A DNA stretch of 10,281 nt from contig CBFDBT010000093.1 in the NCBI GenBank assembly GCA_965603115.1, positions 1 to 10,281 of the forward strand, in the 5' to 3' direction. Within the stretch, counting starts at the first letter, position 1. Every line of letters starts with the position of its first letter. A model generated the notes under the pieces. That model had not been told where the DNA came from and did not search any database. It worked only from the letters and a program-made list of their open reading frames with translations. Shown here one piece after another: positions 1-6,501 of the stretch. Made by a program: the position numbers and the translations under genes. Source of the DNA: CBFDBT01 sp965603115 (lineage in GTDB: Bacteria > Pseudomonadota > Alphaproteobacteria > Sphingomonadales > Kordiimonadaceae).

Positions 1-824
1 ATCAAATAGTCCATGTCAAGGGTAGCCATATTGTCGTGCCAGCGATTTACAGTGGCCACAAGGCCTATACTTTCCAGCTAACTGATGGGCGCATCATTTT
101 CACTATACCATATGAAAACCACTATACACTGATTGGAACGACAGAATCGCCCTACACTGAAAGCTTGCGTTCTGTTGAGGCCAGTAAAAATGATATTAAG
201 TATCTTTGCAGTGCCGCTTCAGAGTATTTCAATAAAACCATCCTGCCCGATGAGGTGGTATGGTCTTATTCTGGCGTGCGGCCGCTCTATGATGACGGCG
301 ATAAAAATGTATCGTCTGCAACACGCGATTATATATTAAACATGTCTACAGAAAAAAGCGCCTTGCCGCTGTTGAACATATACGGTGGGAAAATAACCAC
401 CTACCGAAAACTTGCTGAGGAAGCGCTCAAAAAGCTAGCCCCTTATATCAACAGGCCCCAAAAGCTCTGGACTGATAGCGTGCCGTTGCCCGGAGGGGAC
501 TTCGGTGATCTTAATCATCCGCAAGACGCCCTCAAGGCGTTTGATGCCAAGCTTGAGGTGACTGCGCCATGGCTGGACAGTTCTATTCGTAAGCGCTATG
601 CGCGTTCATATGGCACCCGCGCTTTAGATCTCATTGGTGGTGTAAAAGAAATTTCAGATATGGGCCAATATTTTGGCGCTGGACTGTATGAAAAAGAGAT
701 TGCCTTTTTAATGCAAACAGAATGGGCACAAACGGCGGATGATGTCGTGTGGCGCCGCACTAAGCTGGGGCTACATATGTCGACACAAGAAAAGGCTGCC
801 GTTGAAAAGTTTATGGGCGCATAA
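1..824 (+). CDS. glpD: Aerobic glycerol-3-phosphate dehydrogenase, C-terminal part (5' end outside window)
   Basis: FAD-dependent membrane-associated enzyme that oxidises sn-glycerol-3-phosphate to dihydroxyacetone phosphate and passes electrons to quinone. The open frame enters from the left edge (first full codon at base 3) and reads VKGSHIVVP, a GlpD landmark upstream of the GTG at 36, so that GTG is an internal valine and not a start. About 273 residues are visible, a little over half of the usual ~500. Recognisable family blocks are IGTTE, WSYSGVRPL (its Arg codon at 279-281 corresponds to a substrate-binding arginine of E. coli GlpD), TRDY, YGGKITTYRKLAE, and the C-terminal WRRTKLGL segment. 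It converges on katG, and a hairpin follows the stop. Nothing links it to the sulfur genes. The stop codon is intact and the end matches the family, so the gene looks functional. Confidence 0.95.
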   Translation, partial: QIVHVKGSHIVVPAIYSGHKAYTFQLTDGRIIFTIPYENHYTLIGTTESPYTESLRSVEASKNDIKYLCSAASEYFNKTILPDEVVWSYSGVRPLYDDGDKNVSSATRDYILNMSTEKSALPLLNIYGGKITTYRKLAEEALKKLAPYINRPQKLWTDSVPLPGGDFGDLNHPQDALKAFDAKLEVTAPWLDSSIRKRYARSYGTRALDLIGGVKEISDMGQYFGAGLYEKEIAFLMQTEWAQTADDVVWRRTKLGLHMSTQEKAAVEKFMGA

Positions 825-854
825 AACGGCCAACAGTCATAGGCAATAAGATAG

Positions 855-883
855 AACTAGCGGCGCTCATTGCGCCGCCAGTT
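855..883. terminator. Bidirectional hairpin terminator between convergent glpD and katG
   Basis: A perfect 7-bp GC-only stem, GCGGCGC (860-866) and GCGCCGC (872-878), closes a TCATT loop. It is lengthened by AACT (855-858) pairing with AGTT (880-883) across a single A/C mismatch. A T-rich stretch follows on both strands, though neither is a clean U-run. Its position between the stop codons of two convergent genes supports a shared, possibly intrinsic terminator. Confidence 0.7.
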
Positions 884-907
884 ATGATTGTTTGCCTTTA
901 AAGAAAT

Positions 908-3133
908 CTAGAAGCGGTCAAGATTCATGACCTTGGTCCATGCGGCCACAAAGTCTTTGGCAAATTTCGTTTCCGATCCATTCAAGGCATATACTTCTGC
1001 AACAGCACGCAGTTCCGAATTTGATCCAAAGATAAGATCTACTGGTGTTGCCGTCCATTTTGCCTTGCCCGAAGACCGATCATAGCCTTCGTAGGTTCCG
1101 TCTGCTTTAGAAGACTTCTTCCATGTAGTTGACATATCTAACAAGTTGACAAAAAAGTCATTACTCAGTGTGCCCGGGTTATCTGTTAAGATACCATGTT
1201 TTGTCCCGCCAGTATTAGCATCAAGTGCTCGCATGCCGCCTACCAAAACGGTCATTTCAGGGACAGAAAGATTTAGCAGTGCTGCCTTTTCAACTAGCAT
1301 CTCGGCTGGTGATCTGGCATTGTCTTTTCCAAAGTAGTTTCTAAAGCCATCAGCTTTTGGCTTGAGGAAACCGAAAGAATGCGTATCTGTTTGCTCTTGA
1401 GAAGCATCAGTACGCCCGGCCTTGAATGGAACAGTGAGGTTTTGACCAGCATCTTTCGCGGCCTTTTCAATGGCTGCAGCACCACCAAGGACAATTAGAT
1501 CAGCCATGGAGACTTTCTTGCTGCGGTTTTTTTCATTGAACTTTTTCTGAACGCCCTCAAGTGCGGATAGGACTTTTTTTAGTTCATCAGGGCTGTTCGC
1601 ATCCCAGCCCATTTGCGGTGCAAGACGGAGACGACCACCATTTGCGCCACCACGCATATCTGTACCACGGAAAGTAGAAGCAGATGCCCATGCTGTTCTA
1701 ACCAGCTCCGGCACAGAAACGCCGGTTGCAAGAATATCTTTCTTCAGCTTCTTCTCGTCTCCAGAAGATATCATCTTATAATCTGCTTCAGGAATAGGGT
1801 CCTGCCAGACCAGCTCTTCCTTTGGTGCGAGCGACCCAAGATACCGAGAGCTTGGACCTAAATCACGGTGCGTAAGCTTGAACCATGCTCTGGCAAACGC
1901 TTTTTCAAACTCTTCAGGCTTTTCAAGCCAGCGTTTAGTGATCTTGCCGTAAGCAGGGTCATAGCGCAGGGCAAGGTCGGTGGTGAACATGATGGGTTTG
2001 TGGAATTTGCCAGCAATATGTGCGTCAGGCACGTTGGCTGAGCCGTCATCCTTTGGTTCCCACTGAGTAGCACCGGCAGGACTTTTCACTTTTTGCCATT
2101 CAAATGCATAGAGGTTTTGCAGGAACATATGAGTCCATGCTGTCGGTGCAGCTGTCCATGCGCCCTCAAGGCCGCTCGTGATCGTATCAGCGCCTTTGCC
2201 AGTGCCGCATTTGTTCATCCAGCCCAAACCCTGGTCTTCAAGCTTTCCGGCTTCAGGTTCAGGACCGACACAATTTTTAGGACTACGTGCACCGTGCGCT
2301 TTACCAAAGGAATGACCGCCAGCAATCAGGGCTGCTGTCTCTTCATCATTCATTGCCATGCGACCGAATGAATGACGGATTTCCTTGGCTGCCAGCAAAG
2401 GCTCCGGCACACCGTTCGGCCCTTCAGGGTTTACATAAATAAGCCCCATGCGAACAGCAGCCAGTGGGTCTTCAAGTTTACCTTCAGCTGTATCTCGGTC
2501 CCTGCCTAGCCATTCTCCCTCTGAACCCCAGTAAACCTCTTCGGGTTGCCAGCCATCTTCACGACCACCAGCAAAGCCATAGGTTTCAAATCCCATGTCC
2601 TCCATAGCGACAGTTCCTGCCAGTACCATCAGGTCACCCCACGAAATTTTCTTGCCGTATTTCTGTTTGATTGGCCATAGGAGGCGCTGTGCCTTGTCAA
2701 GATTGCCATTATCAGGCCAGCTGTTAAGCGGTGCAAAGCGTTGCATACCACCATCAGCCCCACCTCGGCCATCGGAAGTGCGGTATGTGCCAGCACTGTG
2801 CCAGGCCATACGAATGAAGAAAGGACCATAGTGACCATAGTCAGCCGGCCACCAGTCCTGAGAGGTGGTCATAGCCTTTTTCAGGTCTTCTTTCAGCGCA
2901 TTCAGATCAAGACTGTTAAACTCTTTTGCATAATCAAAACCATCCCCCATCGGGTCGGACTTTGCTGCATTCATACGAAGAGGCTCCAGATTAAGGCGGT
3001 TGGGCCACCAGTAATCATTATTTACTGTTATATTTTTTACTTCATCTTGTGCAATTGCGGAAGTGCTCAATGTTGTAGTGGATACTCCAAACGTAGCGAC
3101 TATAGCAATTAGTGATGCGGATCTTTTCAGCAT
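908..3133 (-). CDS. katG: Catalase-peroxidase with signal peptide (periplasmic KatG)
   Basis: Bifunctional haem enzyme that breaks down hydrogen peroxide as catalase and peroxidase. It has 741 residues, the normal length for the two-domain family. Visible catalytic residues are distal Arg108, Trp111 and His112 (RMAWHSAGTYR), Tyr233 (LIYVNPEGPNG), Met259 (GRMAMND) and proximal haem ligand His274 (GGHSFGKAHG). Trp111, Tyr233 and Met259 would form the Met-Tyr-Trp adduct needed for catalase activity. The C-terminal half is the usual non-haem duplicate domain. Unusually, residues 1-28 form a Sec signal peptide: KR at 3-4, a hydrophobic core at about 8-18, and a likely cleavage after SAIA before QDE. 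Export to the periplasm is therefore predicted, as in the KatP type. The start is well fixed by AAGGAGGG (3141-3148) seven bases upstream of the ATG. It is probably transcribed alone from the 224-base gap to cysG. Confidence 0.97.
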   Translation of the reverse strand: MLKRSASLIAIVATFGVSTTTLSTSAIAQDEVKNITVNNDYWWPNRLNLEPLRMNAAKSDPMGDGFDYAKEFNSLDLNALKEDLKKAMTTSQDWWPADYGHYGPFFIRMAWHSAGTYRTSDGRGGADGGMQRFAPLNSWPDNGNLDKAQRLLWPIKQKYGKKISWGDLMVLAGTVAMEDMGFETYGFAGGREDGWQPEEVYWGSEGEWLGRDRDTAEGKLEDPLAAVRMGLIYVNPEGPNGVPEPLLAAKEIRHSFGRMAMNDEETAALIAGGHSFGKAHGARSPKNCVGPEPEAGKLEDQGLGWMNKCGTGKGADTITSGLEGAWTAAPTAWTHMFLQNLYAFEWQKVKSPAGATQWEPKDDGSANVPDAHIAGKFHKPIMFTTDLALRYDPAYGKITKRWLEKPEEFEKAFARAWFKLTHRDLGPSSRYLGSLAPKEELVWQDPIPEADYKMISSGDEKKLKKDILATGVSVPELVRTAWASASTFRGTDMRGGANGGRLRLAPQMGWDANSPDELKKVLSALEGVQKKFNEKNRSKKVSMADLIVLGGAAAIEKAAKDAGQNLTVPFKAGRTDASQEQTDTHSFGFLKPKADGFRNYFGKDNARSPAEMLVEKAALLNLSVPEMTVLVGGMRALDANTGGTKHGILTDNPGTLSNDFFVNLLDMSTTWKKSSKADGTYEGYDRSSGKAKWTATPVDLIFGSNSELRAVAEVYALNGSETKFAKDFVAAWTKVMNLDRF

Positions 3134-3140
3134 GTTTTAT

Positions 3141-3148
3141 CCCTCCTT
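3141..3148 (-). promoter_or_regulatory. Strong ribosome binding site of katG
   Basis: On the minus strand the sequence reads AAGGAGGG followed by ATAAAAC and the ATG. This near-perfect anti-SD match confirms the start that includes the signal peptide, so the N-terminal extension is not an annotation artefact. Confidence 0.85.
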
Positions 3149-3213
3149 TAAGTTAGTTGATGATAATCAAAATACTCAACAAGGAATATAGGCGGGTAAA
3201 ATACATTATCTAA

Positions 3214-3228
3214 ATGAATTATATTCAT
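3214..3228. promoter_or_regulatory. Palindrome upstream of katG, possible operator
   Basis: ATGAAT and ATTCAT form a perfect 6-bp inverted repeat around a 3-base centre, about 80 bases upstream of the katG start, in the AT-rich gap between katG and cysG. Its size and 7-1-7 layout are like operators of the Fur/PerR family, and a peroxide-responsive regulator would fit a catalase gene, but the match to any consensus is not strong. A second short inverted repeat, TTGAT-N4-ATCAA, lies at 3157-3170. I could not settle a -35/-10 pair. Confidence 0.3.
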
Positions 3229-3338
3229 AATATTAATCGAATATATCAATAAATATGATTCAGTTTAGCAAGTCGATCTATCATAACAGGGATGGGAGAT
3301 TTAGATAATTGCAATGTGTCTAGGATATAAATAGGTAA

Positions 3339-3352
3339 GTTTGTTAACAAAC
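3339..3352. repeat. Perfect 14-base palindrome just after cysG
   Basis: GTTTGTTAACAAAC is a perfect palindrome six bases beyond the cysG stop codon. It could form a weak AT-rich stem at the 3' end of the cysG transcript or bind a dimeric protein. No U-tract follows it on the minus strand, so I do not call it an intrinsic terminator. Confidence 0.35.
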
Positions 3353-3357
3353 CCGAC

Positions 3358-4797
3358 TTAAGCCTTGATACTCATCTCGCCTTTTGGTGTTTGGGCTTCG
3401 GTTTCTTCACCTTTATACCACGCCAAATTTTCATGTAGATTAACAACACTGCCAATAATAATAAGTGTTGGGCTTTTCAGTGCTGCCTCGTCTACAAGGC
3501 CAGGCAGTGTTTCTATAGTGCCTGCAATAACACGCTGATCGCGGCGAGTGCCATTTTCAATGGCAGCGGCGGGCATATTTCTATCCCCGCCATTTTCAAT
3601 ATAAGCTTTGCTTATTTTGGCCAAGTTAGACAGGCCCATATAAATCACAATTGTTTGACCTTTTTTCGTAAGGCCCTGCCAGTACTGCGGGATATTACCG
3701 TCTTTGGCATGGCCGGTAATGAAGGTGCAAGACTGGGCGTGGTCACGGTGGGTAAGCGGAATGCCGGCAAAGGTAGCGCAGCCAGAAGCCGCGGTTATGC
3801 CCGGCACAATTTGAAACGGTATTTCTGCTATAGCCAAGGCTTCAATTTCTTCGCCGCCGCGTCCAAATGTAAATGGGTCTCCGGCTTTAAGGCGCAGAAC
3901 GCGCTTGCCTTCTTTGGCTAGCTTTACCAGCAACTGGGAAATATCGTCTTGTGGCAGCGCGTGGTCTTTATCCATTTTACCAACATAAATACGTTCAGCA
4001 TCTTTACGCACCAAGTTTAAAATGCCCTCACCAAGCAGTCGGTCGTATAAAACAACATCACATTGCTGCATAAGGCGTAAAGCCCGGAAAGTGAGGAGAT
4101 CCGGGTCTCCAGGTCCTGCGCCAATGAGGTAAACTTCTCCAGCTGGTGGGGTTTGGCCTCTTATAGAATAGTCTTCCAGCAATGTTTTTGTCAGGGTTGT
4201 GGCTTCATCTTCTTTGCCAACAAGCACATGCTCACCAATAGTTCCGCCAATCATATCTTCCCAAAAACGCCTTCTATGGGTGAAGTCTGCGATCTTGTCT
4301 TTTACAATTTGGCGGTAACTTCCTGCAAATTCGGCCAAGCGACCATAAGACGCAGGTACCATGGCCTCAAAACGGGCCTTTAGGGTTCTGGTGAAAATGG
4401 GTGATGCGCCCCCGCTTGAAATAGTGATAAGAATGGGGCTTCTATCAATTATGGCCGGCATAATAAAATCACAATTTTCAGGGTCATCAACCATGTTAAC
4501 CGGCACACCAGCTTGCTGTGCTATTTTGTGAAATCTCAGATTAATACTTTTGTCTTTAGACGCCCCAATTCCGATCACAGCACCTTTGAAGTCACCCGCG
4601 TTAATAGCTCTGGAGTGATGGGTTATTGCGCCTTTATTTTGCGCTTCAATCAGGTCTTGACCAAGCTCATCAGCAAAGACATCTATTTGCATATTTGCTT
4701 TGATCAAGGTTTCAGCTTTACGGGCTGCAATGAGGCCGCCTCCTACGATAACAGCTCTTTTACCCGTTACATTTAATACAATAGCTAGCTGGTCCAT
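3358..4797 (-). CDS. cysG: Trifunctional siroheme synthase CysG
   Basis: Makes siroheme from uroporphyrinogen III in three steps: two S-adenosylmethionine-dependent methylations, NAD-dependent dehydrogenation of precorrin-2, and Fe(II) insertion. It is a full-length 479-residue fusion. The N-terminal dehydrogenase/ferrochelatase module has the NAD loop VGGGLIAARK (18-27), the VDDPENCDF block with Asp104 at the position of the catalytic Asp104 of Salmonella CysG, and SSGG with Ser128. The C-terminal methyltransferase (SUMT) module has GAGPGDPDLLT (226-236), YDRLL, LKAGDPFTFGRGGEE (about 303-317) and VPGITAASG (331-339). It is the last gene of a four-gene minus-strand operon, 24 bases after the 66-residue gene. 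Its ribosome binding site is weak, which suggests coupling to upstream translation. Back to back with dsrAB, its likely main client is the siroheme of DsrAB, though assimilatory sulfite or nitrite reductases could also use it. Confidence 0.97.
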   Translation of the reverse strand: MDQLAIVLNVTGKRAVIVGGGLIAARKAETLIKANMQIDVFADELGQDLIEAQNKGAITHHSRAINAGDFKGAVIGIGASKDKSINLRFHKIAQQAGVPVNMVDDPENCDFIMPAIIDRSPILITISSGGASPIFTRTLKARFEAMVPASYGRLAEFAGSYRQIVKDKIADFTHRRRFWEDMIGGTIGEHVLVGKEDEATTLTKTLLEDYSIRGQTPPAGEVYLIGAGPGDPDLLTFRALRLMQQCDVVLYDRLLGEGILNLVRKDAERIYVGKMDKDHALPQDDISQLLVKLAKEGKRVLRLKAGDPFTFGRGGEEIEALAIAEIPFQIVPGITAASGCATFAGIPLTHRDHAQSCTFITGHAKDGNIPQYWQGLTKKGQTIVIYMGLSNLAKISKAYIENGGDRNMPAAAIENGTRRDQRVIAGTIETLPGLVDEAALKSPTLIIIGSVVNLHENLAWYKGEETEAQTPKGEMSIKA

Positions 4798-4821
4798 TTA
4801 GAGATCTTTCTAGTCATAGAA

Positions 4822-5022
4822 TTATTCCTCGGCCCAAGTTAAAAGAAGTTTACCCATTTTAAGAGCAGTTTCTTTATCTAGGTCCATGATTGTAAATCGC
4901 CGCCCTTCTCGAATATGGAGCCGTAACATTTGCATGCCACTTTCATGTGCAACATTCTCCATCTTTACAATCCTGTTATAAGGAGCGGTAAATTCTTCAA
5001 TAATTTGTTCTTCTTTATTCAC
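4822..5022 (-). CDS. Small conserved-looking protein of unknown function (66 aa)
   Basis: I do not recognise this protein with certainty. From the GTG at 5020-5022 it has 66 residues: an acidic N-terminal helix-like stretch (NKEEQIIEEF), then a probable beta-rich middle including HIREGRRFTIMDL, then a helix ending in LLLTWAEE. No cysteine, membrane segment or signal peptide is present, so it should be cytosolic. I prefer the GTG start because AAGGG lies eight bases upstream; an ATG at 5047-5049 in the same frame would overlap the upstream gene by 11 bases and has no good ribosome binding site. The ribosome binding site overlaps the stop codon of the 63-residue gene, suggesting coupled translation. 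Its place between that gene and cysG suggests a role tied to siroheme or sulfur metabolism, which is inference only. Confidence 0.68.
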   Translation of the reverse strand: MNKEEQIIEEFTAPYNRIVKMENVAHESGMQMLRLHIREGRRFTIMDLDKETALKMGKLLLTWAEE

Positions 5023-5038
5023 GGTGCGTTCCCTTACA

Positions 5039-5230
5039 TTACCGACCATACCACATGAAGGCTTGTTCCAGTTGGTCTTGCCAGTCCTTTGGTGTGTTGC
5101 GGTAGTCAGGCTTTAAGTCAAAAGACAATAAAATCTGACCTTCCTCACCAAATTCACCCACAACTTTGAGCAAATCTTGAAAATCATCAATATCTGGGTT
5201 TTGCAGGATAACCTGACTAAGTAAGAGCAT
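5039..5230 (-). CDS. Small acidic protein of unknown function (63 aa)
   Basis: I do not recognise the family. The 63-residue product starts with a short hydrophobic stretch (MLLLSQVIL), too short for a membrane anchor. An acidic segment follows (NPDIDDFQDL), then a probable strand, GQILLSFDLKPDY, and an amphipathic aromatic-rich C-terminus (DWQDQLEQAFMWYGR). There are no cysteines, so direct persulfide chemistry or metal-thiolate binding is unlikely. The start is supported by AAGGA at 5237-5241, six bases before the ATG. It lies 23 bases after the dioxygenase gene and just before the 66-residue gene, so the two small genes look like a pair in one operon. That the frame is kept open with good translation signals is the main reason to call it a real gene. 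Confidence 0.68.
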   Translation of the reverse strand: MLLLSQVILQNPDIDDFQDLLKVVGEFGEEGQILLSFDLKPDYRNTPKDWQDQLEQAFMWYGR

Positions 5231-5253
5231 CGTAATTCCTTTTAGATAAATTT

Positions 5254-6222
5254 TTACACCATAGATTCAAAAAAACGTGCTCGGTAAATGAGCCGGGATT
5301 GTTCTTGAGTATCTACAAAAGCACTGCGGTTATGCAATATATTATTGCAGATAACACCCTGACCTTTATTTAGTTTTGCGTGAAGCATATCTTGTTCATT
5401 ATCTTTTAGCAGGCTGTTTAGAAACAAGACTGCCTCTTTTAACACGGGGTCCTTCCGCCAGATGATGTTATGTTTACGCTGGCTGTAGCGCATATGCAGC
5501 CTTTCCCCATTGTTAACTATCGAAAATACAGGGCCGCTTTGTGCGCCTCGCAACTCTTGGCCGCCTTCAACATGCGGAGGAATGGTCATGGCATTTTCAT
5601 CCATCAAGGCTTTAATATAAGCTGGGTTTTCATCACGAAGCCTTATGTAGGCTATCTCGTGGTCCATGAGACTGTTTTCGCCCCCCTCACTCGCCGGAGT
5701 GTGACAGTGCAGGAGTATAGTATTAACCTGTTGGTCTAAAGGATTGTAATACCCATCGGTATGCCAGCTTATGGCTTTATTGGAATAGGGTATGAACCCA
5801 CCTTTGTTATTTTTATCGCTAACTTGAAGGGCTGTGATGCCGTTATTGTCGTTGCAATAGTGCTGATCAAGATTTTCTAGGCCGAAACTATGGGCAAAAG
5901 TTTTGAGAGACTCGGGGCCGCAGTCAGGGTTGTGTGATTGGTAAACAACCATATTATATTTTTTACAGCGGTCTAATATGGCTAACTTTTCTTCAGGGGT
6001 GATTCTATTTATATCGTCAATATGCACTAATAAATTTTTAATATTTAACGGGTAATGAGATAACTTTTCATCTCGCCAAGCTTTGTACTCAATAATATTT
6101 TCAATTAAAAAAGGGTTTTGACCGAAGGTGGCTTCTTTATTAGAAGACCTTTGTATATTTTGTAGGTGGTTCTTATAACCTACAGAAATATTTGATGTTT
6201 TAGAAGTGCTCATCACAACCAT
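5254..6222 (-). CDS. TauD/TfdA-family Fe(II)/2-oxoglutarate-dependent dioxygenase
   Basis: Predicted non-haem iron oxygenase that couples 2-oxoglutarate decarboxylation to hydroxylation of an unknown substrate. In the 322-residue reading the iron triad is visible: His154 and Asp156 (WHTDGYY) and His297 (NNILHNRSAF). Arg310 and Arg314 follow with the same four-residue spacing as the 2-oxoglutarate-binding arginines of TauD. Other family features are TPASEGGENSLMD (about 175-187) and the C-terminal RLIYRARFF. About 60 N-terminal residues precede the part that resembles TauD. It is the first gene of the minus-strand operon that ends with cysG, and is divergent from dsrA. Taurine or another sulfonate is a tempting substrate, since cleavage would give sulfite, but the substrate cannot be read from the sequence. 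The start is uncertain: an ATG at 6211-6213, three codons downstream, has a better spaced GGA upstream. Confidence 0.85.
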   Translation of the reverse strand: MVVMSTSKTSNISVGYKNHLQNIQRSSNKEATFGQNPFLIENIIEYKAWRDEKLSHYPLNIKNLLVHIDDINRITPEEKLAILDRCKKYNMVVYQSHNPDCGPESLKTFAHSFGLENLDQHYCNDNNGITALQVSDKNNKGGFIPYSNKAISWHTDGYYNPLDQQVNTILLHCHTPASEGGENSLMDHEIAYIRLRDENPAYIKALMDENAMTIPPHVEGGQELRGAQSGPVFSIVNNGERLHMRYSQRKHNIIWRKDPVLKEAVLFLNSLLKDNEQDMLHAKLNKGQGVICNNILHNRSAFVDTQEQSRLIYRARFFESMV

Positions 6223-6244
6223 TATCCATTTGTTTTTTAAAAAC

Positions 6245-6261
6245 TTTTAAAATATTCTAAA
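6245..6261. promoter_or_regulatory. Irr-box-like (ICE-like) sequence in the divergent control region
   Basis: TTTTAAA-ATA-TTCTAAA agrees with the alphaproteobacterial iron-control element (TTTAGAA-N3-TTCTAAA, from memory) at 12 of 14 fixed positions, with one half perfect. It lies just upstream of the iron-dependent dioxygenase gene, whose operon also carries siroheme synthase. The region is very AT-rich, so a chance match is quite possible. Confidence 0.25.
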
Positions 6262-6341
6262 AACAACATTATTAAAAGGCGACTAATTTAATCATCATTT
6301 AAGCATCTTTTATCAAATAGTGCCGTTTTATTAGCTTGCAT

Positions 6342-6365
6342 ATTCTAATATTCTAATTTACTAAT
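6342..6365. repeat. Three tandem 8-base repeats in the dsr control region
   Basis: ATTCTAAT occurs twice in a row (6342-6349, 6350-6357), followed by a third diverged copy TTACTAAT (6358-6365). The decamer AATATTCTAA at 6347-6356 recurs exactly at 6251-6260, near the start of the dioxygenase gene, so both divergent promoters have a copy. These could be binding sites of a shared regulator. A TTGCAT at 6336-6341 could be a -35 element with the repeats in its spacer, but I could not find a convincing -10 element. Confidence 0.4.
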
Positions 6366-6403
6366 AAATAACTTTGTGACCCATAGCAAGAGCATAAAAT
6401 TAT

Positions 6404-6436
6404 AACATATTTTATCAATTAATTAATAAATATGTT
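6404..6436. promoter_or_regulatory. Inverted repeat with 9-bp arms upstream of dsrA
   Basis: AACATATTT (6404-6412) and AAATATGTT (6428-6436) are perfect complements around a 15-base AT-rich spacer, ending 65 bases before the dsrA start. The arms are AT-rich, which makes a DNA operator more likely than a stable RNA stem. Its position is right for control of dsrA transcription. Confidence 0.4.
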
Positions 6437-6438
6437 GG

Positions 6439-6460
6439 TAGTCTATGAATAGCCAGACTA
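6439..6460 (+). promoter_or_regulatory. Small hairpin in the predicted dsrA leader
   Basis: TAGTCT (6439-6444) and AGACTA (6455-6460) pair perfectly around a 10-base loop. The loop begins with an ATG (6445) that is in frame with dsrA but lies 19 codons before the likely start. If transcribed, the hairpin would sit about 40 bases upstream of the dsrA ribosome binding site. Confidence 0.3.
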
Positions 6461-6489
6461 AAATGCTTGAGAATAATATTAACATTTCC

Positions 6490-6496
6490 GGGGGGA
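6490..6496 (+). promoter_or_regulatory. G-rich ribosome binding site that fixes the dsrA start
   Basis: Six consecutive G residues followed by A lie five bases before the ATG at 6502. The upstream in-frame ATG at 6445 has only a weak GGTAG nearby. The 6502 start also aligns with the N-termini of known DsrA proteins, so it is preferred. Confidence 0.75.
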
Positions 6497-6501
6497 AATT
6501 G

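Noticed and set aside
36..38. GTG as start of the glpD frame
   Set aside because: The frame continues upstream to the window edge and encodes the conserved GlpD segment VKGSHIVVP, so the GTG is an internal codon.
2741..3112. Open frame of 123 codons on the plus strand opposite the start of katG
   Set aside because: It is antisense to the signal peptide and N-terminal domain of katG. Its hydrophobic cysteine-rich C-terminus looks like the complement of coding DNA, not a membrane protein.
3339..3352. Intrinsic terminator of the cysG operon
   Set aside because: The palindrome is AT-rich and is not followed by a run of T on the minus strand.
6223..6501. SqrR/BigR-type operator (ATTC-N8-GAAT) in the divergent region
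   Set aside because: ATTC occurs, but no GAAT at the required spacing follows; the repeats are direct and not inverted.
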